Counted from the stretch's first letter, positions 24,930 to 42,272 are shown. The stretch is DNA of 64,000 bases from Vitis vinifera (GCF_030704535.1 NC_081812.1:22543501-22607500), one strand, 5' to 3'. The notes: a model not told the origin generated them from the letters alone. Program-made: numbers and translations.

Positions 24930-26681
24930 AAATTTTAACAAACTAATTAATCACCATTTTTCTACACAAGATTAAAATAGAGAATCTCGATACAAAAGAG
25001 CTTACAAGACTACTAAACTAGTGCATTTGATATGATAACAAAGCATCAAGTAAGTGACATTCAATCACCCTAAAAAAGAGCAGTGTGTGAAACCTAGGAT
25101 CAGAGAACCCACATGAATGATAAAACCAGAATCTACCAATATAGTCCTTAATTTTATCTATTAAAAATTTCCAATTATACTTTACAAATGATCAAAATAA
25201 AGCTAAAATGCACATTCTCTACCAAAAACCAAAGTCCCTTACTCCAAATAATAGAACCCTAGCAGGTGGAGACAGTGGACAAGGGAAGATGCTACAACAG
25301 TCACAGGAACTTGTAGCTTTATAAAAGTTCTTCACCCTGAAGAGAGCCTTGTAAAAATAATTTTGTATCACCCAAAGCCCAATTAATAGTAAGAGTGCAC
25401 ATTTTCCCACATGCACCTAAGGAGGTCCTGATCCACCCAATACTCCCAAAACCAAAATACAGAAAGAACTTTTGAATGACCTAAACAGTTGAAAACAAAA
25501 ATTTTATAAATATACTTCTTGAATACTAAAAACTTGGAACATCTGCAGATCCTAAAATATCCAATGCTTATACAACATCAACCAACCTGCTATAATTTCT
25601 GAGCATCTGCTGAAATAACCCACCACTCCTTGAAGAAACCTCAACCAACCATCTTATTTGCATAGACCAGATAACAGAAACCTAGAATAAAACTAGAAAA
25701 GCCCAGTGGTGGATGACACTTTGACTGCACAGTGGATGTAAAAAAAAAAAATTAACTTTGGACCAGAATTATTATATGGGACAAACATAACATAAAAAAT
25801 ACTTGCTAAAAGGGAACAAATAACTGGCACATCACATCATCTCAAATTCAGGTCTCTCCCCCCATGGTTCCTATGGATTGCCCAGTCACGCTTTGATTAC
25901 CGTCTGATTAGTATAGTGCCTATCCATAACAGAAAAACCTTCTTAGAATTGCATCAGTGGAGTACCTCCAATAAGTCTATTAGAAGTATCAGTGGGCAAA
26001 GATAACAAGATGCATCTATACTAGTAAAAGATGAATAAATATTCATAAATAAAGCCTAAAAAGGAAACATAAAAGTGTAATAGAGCCAATAGAAGCATAT
26101 ACCAAATCTACAGTCCTAGTCTGAACTGTGATAAAGACATCCAAAATCCAGTAATCCTCCAGATGAATACAATAACAGGAACAAAAGATTGAAGTAAAAA
26201 CATGTCGATTTACAACCAGGAAAAAGAAAGATTCACCATTCGTATCTTGATGACATGGTTCCAAATCTATGTTGAACACATCAGTGAAGTATGAAGTTAA
26301 AAATGGACCACCACCAAGAGAAAAAAATAAAGAAAAAAATATTAACACACATATATGTATTTCATACTAATAAATGGGGCAAATACCATTTAGCATGTAC
26401 TACCAGAGAGAATGCGTAACAATCAGTTGAGCAAAATACAATGTAACCACAAAGATGTTCATCAAACCAGCACAAATAAAGACTTACACACAGGAGCCAA
26501 CATACCAATCCTCGCCAATCAACAAGGAATATAGAGTTCTTTAGACTGCAAAGATGCCCTCACTCTCACAACCTGAACCATTTGTATCAATAAAGGACAC
26601 CTAACAAGACAAGCAGCCAACTTAGACAAAGACACATGGATGACAAGAGAAGCATTTTACTTCAGACATAAACCATGGTAC
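24930..26681. other. Non-coding interval and 3' UTR of the SAP gene
   Basis: AT-rich DNA; the last 100-200 bases before 26682 are probably 3' UTR of the SAP gene. The 101-codon ORF at 26043-26348 (-) is Phe/Ser-rich without recognisable features and is not called. Confidence 0.4.
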
Positions 26682-27200
26682 TTAGATTTTATCGAGCTTT
26701 TCAGCTTTGACAACAGGGTTGGCTTTAGCAATAGCATCCCGTGCAGCAGTCCGGTAATCAAAGGGGCAGTCATGTTTGTCAGAGTAGCGATGAACTGCAC
26801 AAAAGAGGTTACCACATTTGCAATTGAAACCCGTTAAACCTACACGCTTTCGACATGCGGTGCACCGATTTGGTCCCTCCTTGACCTTGGACTCAATGAT
26901 CTGGTTTGAGGATGAGTCATTGGAAGCTTCAGCAGAAATGGCCTTCACCTCCACTGGTCCAGCTTGCACATCCACGGTACCAGCAACAATGGGCTCCTTT
27001 CCATTGCCGCTAGAGCTTCCATTCACAATGCTTCCAATGGATGATGCTGCAAGTTTGGCTTGTTCTTGCTTCAGGGCCAAGTCCTTGTGGCACTTGGAAC
27101 ACATATTCATGGTGGCAGCACTCCCAAAGAAGCCACAGTTATTAATGCAAAGAATTGGGCCTTCTGGAGCTTGGCATCCTGTCTCATCATGAGACTCCAT
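26682..27200 (-). CDS. A20/AN1 zinc-finger stress-associated protein (SAP)
   Basis: A single coding exon of 172 residues. The N-terminal A20 finger has Cys18, Cys22, Cys34 and Cys37 (C-x3-C-x11-C-x2-C). A Ser/Gly-rich linker (about 50-108) follows, then a C-terminal AN1 finger at about 113-150 with Cys113, Cys116, Cys127, Cys129, Cys134, His137, His143 and Cys145. This is the full architecture and normal length for plant SAPs, which are intron-free in the coding part. Family knowledge: SAPs bind ubiquitin, some act as E3 ligases, and many are induced by abiotic stress. The transcript has a leader intron at 27213-28285 (donor ATCAG|GTGAG, acceptor GTGCAG), as is usual in this family. Start choice is clear: the ATG lies 12 bases after the acceptor. 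Confidence 0.95.
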   Translation of the reverse strand: MESHDETGCQAPEGPILCINNCGFFGSAATMNMCSKCHKDLALKQEQAKLAASSIGSIVNGSSSGNGKEPIVAGTVDVQAGPVEVKAISAEASNDSSSNQIIESKVKEGPNRCTACRKRVGLTGFNCKCGNLFCAVHRYSDKHDCPFDYRTAARDAIAKANPVVKAEKLDKI

Positions 27201-27212
27201 CTTTTAACCCTC

Positions 27213-28285
27213 CTGCACATCATGATCCCAACATATCCAGATATAAAATGTGAGCCAAACCCAAATACAACTATGTATGAACAAACATGCATGCATTTCT
27301 TGCATAAGAGCATACATATTACAACTCACACCAGATGTTAAAACTAAGACAAGAAGACATGAAGCTGTCAAGAATGAGCACTTGAGTATAAAAGCAGACA
27401 AAACATGGATAAAGTGATATAATTTTATAATCATTCCCAAATAAGTAATGTTCACAATTCTGAGTGGTAATTATATGTTCATCATTTCTCCTTTCAATTC
27501 AAGCAAAATGAGATCATTTCATGCTAGTTTCAATACTATGCTAAGAAATAATAATAATAACAGCAATAACACATGGAACATATTGTTTATAGTCCAGACC
27601 CTCAACTCTAGTCTGCCAACAAAAAAAAAATCCAAACCTTTCATTTAATGTATATAAAAATAAAAAAGCAGGTTAGTAATCCTGATCTATAACAAGAAGA
27701 AAAGGGTCCATGGCCTCGGTCACATCCAATAAGAACCAAACATGAACAAGAAGCTCGTCATCTCAAATAGAAAACAACAAATCAACACATAAAACGTAAA
27801 GAATCCCCTTTAAGCAACAATCTTAATCAAAATGGGTAATATTCCGAATGTGTTGATAAAACATTTGGCCACAATATTACAAGCCATATCATCGAAAATT
27901 AACAAAGCCCATTGACATGATAAAAAATTCAGCTTCTAAAATAACAAGCAAAAGCACATATATATAACAAGGAAATCATCACAATATTAACCAGTACAGC
28001 GGATATTCCAGATGGGTTGATTAAAAACCCTAAATTCCCCAACCCAGCGATGAATTTGGCCCAAGCTGTACAAGTCATATCGTATTAAATTCAAAACATG
28101 TATATCTAATATATTGAACACACATCTTCTAATAACATTCAAAACATGTATAGCTAAATACATCTTCCCAAACGTATATAAATCGAATTTTAAATATATT
28201 TCATACTGATATATTTAAAATTCGCAGAAGATAGAAAAGAGGCAGGAGTAAAAACCCTATGAGAGAGACATAGAGAAACCCTCAC
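27213..28285 (-). other. 5' UTR intron of the SAP gene
   Basis: Read on -, the donor is ATCAG|GTGAGG at 28285 and the acceptor GATGTGCAG at 27213. The interval is AT-rich with no coding signal. The leader exon probably spans 28286 to about 28600 and is pyrimidine-rich. Leader introns of SAP genes often raise expression; that is family knowledge only. Confidence 0.7.
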
Positions 28286-28639
28286 CTGATTGGTTAGGTT
28301 TGGCCGATCTCGACTCACAAAATCGAACCAGAAGATGATTCCTGGCTCAATTTTAAAACCCTAATTCAATTATTTAAATTTAAAAGGACAAAAAAAACCG
28401 GAATCAAAGTCAAATCGACATGAAGAAATTTGAAACTGATTTGATGAGATAGCAAAAGCTTAACCTAATTGAGGAGATAATCGTATATAAATCGGAGAAA
28501 TAGAGACCAGCAGGAGAGAGGAGGAAGGGGTAGAGAGAGAGAGGGGTTGGGTTGGGTTCGGAAAATGTGTCCCTGGTTCTATTTAAGACTTTACCTTTTC
28601 TTTCTGCCAACGATCCCTTTGAACTGAGTCGGTGCTTTC

Positions 28640-30180
28640 TCATTTCCTAACCTTCATTCTCCCTTTATTTACTCAATTGCCCTTCCCTTGTATTTTTTAA
28701 ATATTGTAGAAAAATATTAATAAATATATAATAAAACTTTTTGAAAATTTGGAGGGAAAATGTTATAAAAAAAAAATTAAAAATAGAGTTAGGGAAAAAT
28801 GAGTTTCAAATCATTAATTTTAACAAATATAAAAAAACAACTTCGACTTCTTCACTCATTTAAAAATATTTTAAAATATTTACTCTTTTTTATAATCGAA
28901 TAATTATTTTCCAAAAATTATCATTTTCCTTTATAATGTTAATAACATCGATAGACAAAAAAACTGAAATTAGATTTAATAAAATAAAAAAATTTAAATA
29001 TTTAAAAATATAATTAAAACTAAAAAATATATATATATTAACTTTCATTTAATTAAAATACTCTCCCAGATATTATAGATGTCGAAAAAGAAGTATAAAT
29101 ATAATGGGAGTAAGTATTTTATTTTTTAAAATTTTAATTATATATATATATATATATATTTTAGTTTTAATTGAATTTTTTATTTTTAACATTTCTTATT
29201 TTATTATTGATATTAATTAACAAAATTTTTATTCAATTTTATTACAAAAAATATGAGAAAATGAAGGGATTTATATAATATAATATATAAAATCACTATT
29301 AATTAGGGGATAAGAAATATCTTATTTATTACATGAGGTCTTAGAAAAATTTTGATAAATTAAATTTGAATAATTTTATTTAATATTATTAAATGGTATT
29401 TAAGAAAATAATTATTTAACTTATAAAAAATACATATATTTTTAAATAGATGAAGATTTTTTTTATATATTTTAAAAATTGTGAGTTAAAACTCACTTTT
29501 GTTATACTTTTTCTATTATTTTTTATATAAAGAATTAAAATTTATTTTCAATTATATTTAATTTTTTCACAATATAAAAATGAGTATAATATTTTTTTTT
29601 TTTTTAAATCAAATATAGCTAATTTTGAAACCTGCATTTTATTAGGCAAAATTATATCTTAATATAATTCATAATAAAAAATAATACAATTTTATGTGAA
29701 TATAAAATATTTATTTATAGTGATTATTTAGGAAAAGGGCAAATCGGGAAAAACCCATATAAAATAAGCAGTTTTCTCCTGAAAAGGACAAAATTGGGTA
29801 TAATGTCTGTGGCATTATTATTGAGGGAGAAGGAGTAATGATTTCACTTTTTTAAAAATAAAATTATTTAACTAATTATTTTTATAAATAAATTATTTAT
29901 GGAAACAAATTATTTTTCATAGTTTTATAAATAAATGAAAATTATTTGTCAAAATAATTATTTTTAAATTAAATATATTTCATAAATTTTCAAAAATTTT
30001 AAATAGTTTTCATTTTTTTTTTTTTTTGGTGTGTGTATAACAGAAGCGACATTTCCAATCGAAATATCTATAAATGGCAATATCTAAATGGATGAGATAT
30101 TTGATTATTTTTCTTCGTAAGGTGATAATTTTTAAAAAAATATGAACAATGGCAAGATCAGAGCCGCTCATCTTAACATT
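28640..30180. other. AT-rich spacer between divergent genes
   Basis: Very AT-rich, with a short (AT)n run at 29138-29159 and many homopolymers. No ORF of interest. It separates the promoters of the SAP gene (leftward) and the J-protein gene (rightward). Confidence 0.6.
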
Positions 30181-30182
30181 TA

Positions 30183-30286
30183 GGGCCCACCTACATGGAC
30201 GGGCCAGATGGATCAAGATCCACTAGTCGGCGGGAAAAGGGAAAGTGAAGGTAGAAATGGCGGGAACTCAACAAAACCCTATAAAT
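30183..30286 (+). promoter_or_regulatory. J-protein promoter: TCP/site II, two E2F-like sites, telo-box, TATA
   Basis: Within 105 bp: GGGCCCAC (30183-30190, matches the class I TCP/site-II core GGNCCCAC), GGCGGGAAA (30229-30237) and GGCGGGAA (30259-30266), both fitting the E2F consensus, a telo-box AAACCCTA (30274-30281) and TATAAAT (30280-30286). The ATG is at 30351. This set is typical of plant genes expressed in dividing cells. Confidence 0.65.
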
Positions 30287-30350
30287 TGAACCCAGGTTCA
30301 TTCCATCTTCGAACCTTCGGTCTTTCCTTAGAAAAGAGAGGAAAACCAAA

Positions 30351-33300
30351 ATGGGGAAGAAAAAGAAAACTAGAGTTTCTGATAACATCGCCGAAGAAAA
30401 AGAGTATGTTGGTCAGTCTTCCAAAGAAGAAGAGTATGTTAGTCAGTCTTCCACAAACGAGAGGAGCCTGTACGAGGTATGTGAAAATGTTTCCGATCCC
30501 CATTTTCATGGTAGGAGATTTCATTACTTGTTGACTGGTGTTTGGGATTTTTTTTTAAATTTTTTTTAGGGTTTTGGATGATCGTCTTTCTTGATCTGGA
30601 CTTTTTTTTTTAAGATTATTTTATTTTTTGTAACTGGTAATATCAAAATGTATGGTTGAAATTTGTTAATGAATGAACAGATGCATAAGACAACTTTCCT
30701 GGGTTAGGTGCGACAGTTAGTGGTTTGATTGCAAAAGGGGTCGATCCAAGTGAGTATGAGTAGCGTACACAGCTCATAAAAGAAAGAGAAAACATTTTAG
30801 TGAGGGCAAATTTAATTCGGAAAATCCACAATCATAAATTCATTAAATAAAATCACGGGATCCTAATGACCAAAAGAAACAAGGGTTTCAGAATGAAGTT
30901 TCTTAGGGTTTAGTGCCGTTTTGGCAGGAAGTTGTGGAACTTATTTAAGGGAGTTTCATTACCAACTCTTGGGAGCTGGTTTTTGAAGGTATTCCTATTT
31001 CGCCAATTCTTTGTGACTGGAAAGGGGTTTTATTTTTTATTTTATTTTATTTTTATATTTTTTGTGTTGCATGCGATCCCTTCATTTTGTATGCTTTTTA
31101 ACCCTTAATCAAATCCAACTCCAGCAAGGCTATCGATTTGTAGAAAATCCTGGCCGGTTTGGAGTTAGGGTTTTGAAATAGTGGAGTGGTTCATTCATCA
31201 AGCAAACACAAAGCATAAATAATGCCTGCTTTTTTTGCAAAATAGTAAATGGCACACTACAGAATTTGTTTTTAGATGAATATTTTGGGGAATTAGTCAT
31301 TTTCCATCTAAAGGATTATAGGAGCTGCTTACCCTTCAATTATTCAATAATTGAAGGCCACTCAGAGTGGGATTAACTAAGCCACAAGAAGTTGATGTCT
31401 TGTGGTAACTATTATTCTGTGGAAGGCAATTGCAGTGCTTTGATTATGGATTAAGAATTTTAGCAAAGTGGACAGCTGGTCTTTCCAATACCTTGGTTGG
31501 ACTCCTTTTCTGGATTCCTGGGACAGAATCTCTCCCAATGTGGGCTGATCTTGCTTGTAGGTTGCCATAGGTGGTTAGATGCTGCCTTCCAGTTTTGGTG
31601 TTGCTTTCATTTGACCTTTGCATGGCTATGCGTATTTGTTCCTATCTTCTGATGCAAATTATTCTCATTGGAATCATGTCTCCGTTCCCTGCAAGGGGGG
31701 GAAAATGCCTGCTGTGAAACATGCCATTTATTGTGGTTGCTGATTAGATTCAATGGTGTCGTTGTTTTGCATGGTTCCAGACATTTATCTGGTGACACTG
31801 ATTTACCCTGGACTGAGAGCAATAAAATATCCCATGCTGTTGATCCAAGTGGAGGGCATTTTACAGAAAATCTTCTCACATGGTACTTGGACAGAGCACT
31901 TGAATGTGTTCTCTTGCAGAGGATATTTCTTCTTGCATTGCCTGTTTGTCTATGCCTTTCCATTCTTAAATGATAAAGGGTACAAGCTTCAAAAGGGTTG
32001 CTTTGGCCCTGTTTAGAAAGGATTTTTATTTTTTGGAAGGGGTGGGGATGTGTGGGTGTTATGATGTATGATGAGAAAACAAGAGCTTCTAGAAGGTAAA
32101 TCCAGTTTCAACTCTTGAAATTCTTTAGGCTTAAATCCTGATTCATTTCAAGCTCTCTAGTTCTATATTTTGGAGTTAAATTGGTATAATTAGCCTTTGA
32201 TTGGTATTTTGATAATTCTAGTTTAAATCCCTTGTATCAAATGCCAAATTATGATCAGCAGAGTAGTTCCTGCATGTCTACCCTTGTTTAGATCAATTTC
32301 ATATATGGCTTAACATGTTTAATCTCACTCTAGCAAATAATTATTATTTTTTTTATAAGCAAAAATGCATATAAATTAAAACATGCCAAAAGGATGCACC
32401 ACAGTACACAGGATGTATACAAATATTGCCTAAAAGCACAAGAAACAAGAGAGAACACAAAAAACAATACCCTCTCTTAACAAGAAACTAACCATTCTAC
32501 AAAATCTATGTCTATGTATATCTTTACCCAATTAAACAAATTACTAAATATTGATCCAAAGGCTCTTTTCCTTCCAAACAGTTCAAAAAATAGACAAAGG
32601 AGCTGCTCTCCAAACCTTATTATCCCTTTTACCTGCAAAGGAACTAGGCCATCCCAGGAGAGCCTCCTTAACGATAGCAACTTCCACCCATTGGATTCTG
32701 AAAAGAGCAAACAGCACCTGCCAAAGGACCCTGTCTTAGCACATAGTAATGATCTTATGACTGTTGTAAATCTATTGTGGTTTGAGGCTAAGTTGCTGAT
32801 TTTAATTTCTCATCTGCGATTCCTTATCTCAAGTTTCATATCCAAGCTCCATGTTACTCCCTTTTTTAATGTGGAATCAGTAGGTTAGTGTTCTTGATTT
32901 TACTGGGTCTTTAGAAGATTGTTTTGGCTTGGTTTAGTTTTCATGTTTGTCTTTTCTAATAGCTGCTATTCTTTGTTTGGTTCTACCATCAAGAATCCTT
33001 GGGAAGATGATGTTGATGCATGAAAGTTAACTACACTACATTAAAAACATAATTAAAGGGATTTTCTTGCTATGAATTATCAGAATAAAGCTGTCTTTGA
33101 CTTCTAATTAACATGATAATGGTTGTTTGGTGCTTGGTCCTCATTTATTTGTCTTCCTTTATTCGATGTCCCCCTGTTTACTTTAATAGACTTGATTGCA
33201 ATGAGTTGCATGTTCAAATTTCATTTCATATTTTGTAAAAGATCTCCCTGTTCTCCCATTCTCCCTCTTCTTGGTTTACTGATGTACTTTTTTTTTATTA

Positions 33301-35013
33301 CAATAAAATTTCAAGTGGAGCAAGAGATGCTGAATAATAACCTTGTGTCTTACAGGTTCTTGGTGTGGAAAAGACGGCATCTCAGCAGGAAATTAAGAAA
33401 GCTTACTATAAGTTGGCATTGCGGCTCCATCCTGATAAAAATCCTGGTGATGAGGTGCATTTGATTTCTAATGATGCCAAAATCCTATTCTCCATATATC
33501 CGTTGCAAGGGTGGTTTTCTGGTTGTTACCCTTTGTTTTTTTCCCTCATGTAGGAAGCCAAGGAAAAATTTCAGCAACTACAAAAGGTGATATCAATTCT
33601 TGGTGATGAAGAGAAAAGGGCACTCTATGATCAGACTGGTTGTGTTGATGATGCTGTAAGTGAATATGAAAACCTTTTGTTTTGTATGTTCTTTTTTAAT
33701 GGCATTTGAGGGCACAAATGTGTCCATAAGAATTGATGATATCTATTGATCAGGAAGTGTGCATCTTATTTCTCAATTTTTTTATGATCAGGACCTTGCT
33801 GGTGAAGTTGTTCAGAATTTGCATGAGTTTTTCAGAACCATGTACAAAAAGGTCATATCATTTTGCCTTATTATGGAAAATTTCTGATTTCACGTAATCC
33901 TCCTATTTATTTTCAGACTGGAAAGATGACATGTGAACACTTGCATTGGTAGCAGGTTACTGAGGCAGATATTGAAGAGTTTGAAGCAAACTACAGAGGA
34001 TCTGATTCAGAGAAGAATGATTTGATTGACCTGTACAAAAAGTGCAAGGGTAATATGAACAGGTACAATAGCAAATGTGTTTCCCTTCTTTTTTTTTTTT
34101 TAGGCTTGCCGGATCAGCCTCTAATCTGCTTTCCTTCTCAGGCTTTTCTGTTCAATGCTTTGTTCTGACCCTAAGCTGGATTCACACCGATTCAAGGATA
34201 TTCTTGATGAGGCAATATCAGCAGGTAAGGGTTCTACTAGCTTTCTTTTTGTTTTTTTCCCTTCCTGAGATAAGTTGTCTGATATTTAGCCATTCTATTT
34301 TCTTGGAATTAGTGAAAACCCCTAATGTGAGGCCTCAGAACTAGCTATAAACTAATAAGTAGAAAATAAGCATATGATAAAAATCAGAAAATAAAGATCT
34401 GATGACCCATTGGCCCCACCCTATAGGTCCACATAGAAAAATAACATGGTGAAATCATTGTTATTATCTTCTTTGTTGGGGACCCATTTAAGTTGTTGGC
34501 CTGTACTACTTGACTGTTGTTTTGTTTAAGAAACCATATTTATAGCCATGCTTCACATGTACATTGCTGACCATGCACAGCATATTCTGCCACAATTACA
34601 CTTAATCATTCTCTTTTTCACATAGGAGAGCTGAAGGCAACCAAAGTCTACCAGAAATGGGCAAAACAAGTGTCTGAAGCAAAACCACCTACTAGTCCTT
34701 TAAGGAAGAGAGGAAAGTGAGTCATCTCAACTTCAGAGTTGTGTTTTCATGCTTACAGTAGTTTTAACTTTTATGACCCCTGGATGAATAATATGCCTTT
34801 GACAGATCAAATAAAGAGTCAGAATCAGATCTATTAGCAATTATATCTCAGCGCAGAAGTGAAAGGAAAGACCGTTTTGATTCAATGTTCTCATCTCTGG
34901 TGTCTAAATATGGTGGGAGTGGACAAGTTTCAGAACCCACTGAAGAAGAATTTGAGGCCACACAAAGAAAGTTAGAGAGCCTCAAGGCATCCAAAAAGTC
35001 CAAGCGGAAGTAA
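30351..35013 (+). CDS. DNAJC9: DNAJC9-like J-domain protein
   Basis: Eight exons: 30351-30476, 33356-33454, 33554-33655, 33792-33851, 33956-34062, 34142-34224, 34626-34716, 34806-35013; 876 nt, 291 residues, all GT-AG. A short Lys/Glu/Ser-rich start is followed by the J domain (about 40-108) with helix [22 protein letters not shown]; the HPD triad is residues 67-69. The ORF ends in a basic tail (KASKKSKRK). There is no Gly/Phe region, zinc finger or membrane helix, so it is a class C J-protein. The order J domain, acidic helical middle, basic tail matches human DNAJC9, a histone H3-H4 co-chaperone, and Arabidopsis J6/At3g12170-type proteins. It should stimulate nuclear Hsp70. Intron 1 (2.9 kb) carries a LINE relic. 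Confidence 0.92.
32345..32735 (-). mobile_element. 5'-truncated LINE (L1-like) relic in intron 1 of the J-protein gene
   Basis: On - an open stretch (32710-32477) reads [20 protein letters not shown], like the far C-terminus of plant L1 ORF2 (pattern PLCLFWxxWxERNRRxF). It is followed by non-coding sequence and an A-rich end (T-run at 32347-32355 on +), as in a LINE 3' end. A degraded target repeat may be present (TAGCAAATAATTAT versus TAGCACATAGTAAT). Decayed and non-functional. Confidence 0.55.
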
Positions 35014-37568
35014 CTGAACAACTCAATAGAATTTCTGTGTACAAATTTTGTTTGCCTGTGAGCATTTTGTGGTTTCCTTATTCTTGGTACTTATATATAG
35101 CTTTCGGATTGTATGATTATTGTAAACTGTCTTTTCTTAAGGATTTTGGATGATTTCTCCTTTGATTAGATGGTCTGTATGTCAGGTTACACGAAAATAG
35201 ATTGAATAACAAGACAAAACCAACAAAAAGTGAAGTAGAATTGCATTGCATTGAAGAACCGTGGCATTAAAAGGAGTGTAGGCCATATGATAATGTTAAA
35301 ATGATATTGTGGTAAGACAGGAAAATATAGATTTAGAAATGACCTGCATTTGTGGAAGTTTGAAGTAGCACTAATATTGGACAGGGGAAAGTTGATTAAG
35401 CTGGTTTAATGATACGCATTAAGAACCAATTATTGCACCAATTGAGGTGTGGTCCATGGTGATCTGCTTTTTAGGAGATTGATGAAACGGAGCTGTAATT
35501 TGGGCGGCTGTCATATGATTATGTACAACCTCTATAGATGGCCCTCTTGCAACCAAAATCAGGTGGCATCAAATAAAACTTATCCATTGGAATGAGCTAT
35601 GAGCTATGAGCTTGGGCAGAGAAGAAGTAATGACTAAAGACCATTTTTTTCGCAGATTTGTTTGCATTCTTTGCCCTCTAACCCAAAATGAAGCTAGAAA
35701 GAAAGGCCGAAAAGTGAACAAAATGCTTTACCCAAAACTCATGCCTAACAAGGAAGAAATTCTCAAATTGATCCATTAGGTCTTCAGCAGTGTTACAATT
35801 CTGTCCTCTACCCGCTTAGGACATAATGAAAACAACTTCACCTATGGCATGCTTAGATGAATGTTATGTGAAGTGTAGGCGGATGGACCATTTGGTCTCC
35901 CTCCCTGTTTGTTTGCACTTTTTGATGCATCTGGGTCAAATCACCAAGAAAAGCATTAGGATCCAAAACTTATATCATCTTCCTTCGGCTTTGCTTGCTG
36001 CATGTGTTCCAACATCCATGCCCTCTGCTTTAATTTCTTTTCTATTTCCTACCAAACATGTTTACAATAAGTATGTCACATTCTGATAATTTGGGGAAAG
36101 TATATAATCTTTCAGCATTCAGCTTGCCAAATCAAGGCTAGTTCTTTTAATACAGAAAGATTTGCATCAGACCCATCTTTCACAACTAAAACATGACCAC
36201 TACTTACAATAGTTACCTCTTACCTTATTATTACTTAGAGCAGAAGTAAAGATTAGGAGTTCTTATGAATTGGGTATCTATTTCCTTAATAAAATGACTG
36301 TTGTACAGCAAGTTTGGATGCTCAACTGGCAGTTTCCATATTGGGGCCCTATGTACCTCAAAAAAGATTCCTTTACAATTGAAAATGGATAGCACATACA
36401 CCAAAAGTCTCATTGACGAAGGGAGGTGGATGATGACAAGGAGTTGGTGGTCTAGCTTAAACCATCAGGCAGTTCAACCACAGCATAATTTCAGCTATTG
36501 CCCACCATTTGGATGAGCTGATGAGGGTCAGGTATGCTTTTCACCTTTCTACTCAGTTCCCTTTTTTCCAATGCATTAGGTTTATATGCTCATTTAGTAA
36601 AGGTTTTGACAGTTGATGGTGGGAAAATTTGAGTCAACTCAATTGAATTTGTGGCAAAAAGTAAATAAAATTGCCCACAATTTGCATATTCAGAAGCATG
36701 ATTACACCCAAAGATGGGAAATCATGAAGTGTTTCGGTGTGTGAAAAAGGTTTAAGGTACCCATGATTCCATAATGGGTGTGGCTGGCCAGCACATCACA
36801 GCGCAAACCAAATGACTTTGTGGGCAGATCCTAGCAATTGGGGTAAGTCTAAAATTGGATGAGAGCTTCAGTTGGAGGATGGTGACATCACAACTGCATG
36901 CTGTGAAAGAATTCCCCTGGTCTTCATGATCCTCCATGAATCTGCAAATGCAAGCAAAGCTTTGCCTCTTCTCTAGTCTTCCATGCCTGTCACTGAAATA
37001 ACTTTTTTGCCTTTACTCTCTCTCCCCCTCTCCCTCTCTGGGGTAGATAATCAACTTTTCAATTAAGTATCATACTTGGTAAATAATCACCTTTTGAATT
37101 AAGTATTGCATTTGAGCTTTGTTGCTTTTCTTGGGTTTTCCCTTCCATCTGTCTCTGTCTCTCTCTCTATCTATCTCTATTTTTGTTGGCCAGTAATCGC
37201 CTTTTCAATTATTATATTAGTGCTATGTCGCTTTTACTTGAGTTTGTCTTCCCACCTTTTTCTCATTTATGTTGTAATTAATATCATTTACTGTGGAATT
37301 AAGCTTTACTCAAGTTCGTCTCTTCCTACCTATAAGACCCCTCAAGGTTTCTGGAACTTCATTAGTCTCAAGAGTCATCCCTTGGAACCTTTTACGCCCG
37401 TAATTGTTGCTCCATGCACTCAAATTTCCCTTTTCTGTTTATTTTTGCTACAGAATTGTCATCCAATTGTGAGATTTCTGAAGTAGATCCAAATTGCAGA
37501 CACTTAGGTTTACTGCTCGAGCTGGACTTTACCTCTCTGTGATTCTTTTGCTTTTCTTGAAGGTCTTC
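35014..37568. other. 3' UTR of the J-protein gene and leader side of the kinase gene
   Basis: The first 150-200 bases are likely 3' UTR. The kinase transcript probably starts in 36.4-37.5 kb, possibly with a leader intron, since GTATGCTTTTC at 36533 resembles a donor. ORFs of 60-126 codons here show no known domain. No separate gene is supported. Confidence 0.4.
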
Positions 37569-41472
<3,904 letters not shown>

Positions 41473-41941
41473 TTTATCAACAACTGAGATGGTTTGAATT
41501 TTTTCAATAAATTATTGTAAAGGAAAATGGCCTTCTGTTAACTATGTTTCTTCCAAAATGTTTGCTTGATTCTCACATATTATCCTGTCCTATCCTCCAC
41601 ATGAGCTCACCCCACCTGACTATGTCATAAAAATTTGTTTGTGTAATCTCCATTTCTGTCTGTTGTGTAATCGTTTGCAGCATGGATTAAAGCTTTCTGA
41701 AATTGATTATATATAATCTTGTCTGGGATCAGTCTAGGTGATGAGAAAAATGGGAATCCTGAGAAACCCATATAGCAAAATCCTTGTTTTATTTCAATGT
41801 ATCATAGAAAAGTATCCAGACTAACAAACACATGATACCAACAGAATTCAAGAAACATAGTGATAAAAAAGTTCAACCACCATTCTCTTCTCTAATCATT
41901 CCTCTCTCTCCTTTCCATGTCTTCTCTTCTGAGCTGAGAGT
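41473..41941. other. Convergent 3' ends of the kinase and AG-peptide genes
   Basis: Non-coding. It contains the 3' UTR of the kinase from the left and of the AG-peptide gene from the right. Confidence 0.6.
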
Positions 41942-42127
41942 TCAGTGCAAGTAGAAGGCGAAGAATGAGAGGACGGAGGCTCCGACCAACGACCCCAGAA
42001 CAGGCAAAGTTGCTTGGGCAGCATTGGATGGTCCTGGTGCGGGAGACATGACCTCATCTGAAGCCATGGCGGCGCTCATGGAGGCGGCAGCGATGAGAAC
42101 AGCGCATGAGATCTTCTTCATGTCCAT
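41942..42127 (-). CDS. AGP23: Arabinogalactan peptide, AGP23-like
   Basis: 61 residues. A signal peptide ([20 protein letters not shown]) is followed by a very short mature part with the SPAPGPS motif, whose prolines would be hydroxylated and O-glycosylated. A small-residue region and a hydrophobic C-terminus ([17 protein letters not shown]) then act as a GPI-anchor signal. The pattern matches Arabidopsis AGP23/AGP40-type peptides, which are noted for pollen expression. It is the only AG peptide of the window on - and differs from the array to its right in sequence (MKK start, APGP core). A TATAAAA box lies on - at 42272-42266. Confidence 0.88.
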   Translation of the reverse strand: MDMKKISCAVLIAAASMSAAMASDEVMSPAPGPSNAAQATLPVLGSLVGASVLSFFAFYLH

Positions 42128-42265
42128 GATGATATTGAATTCTGAATTTGTTGTTAATTTAGAGTTTGGAAAATAAAAGGATTTGAGAGAATTTGCAGAG
42201 ACCCGCCTCGGTGACTAATAAATTTTTGGAGCAGGTCTGAAGAAAAATGAAGGTGGTGGAGAGGA

Positions 42266-42272
42266 TTTTATA
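42266..42272 (-). promoter_or_regulatory. TATA box of the AGP23-like gene
   Basis: TATAAAA on the minus strand, 139 bp upstream of the ATG at 42127; the only good TATA match in the range. Confidence 0.55.

Noticed and set aside
26043-26348. 101-codon minus-strand ORF downstream of the SAP gene
   Set aside because: Phe/Ser-rich, begins in a homopolymer-rich area, no family and no start context; judged chance.
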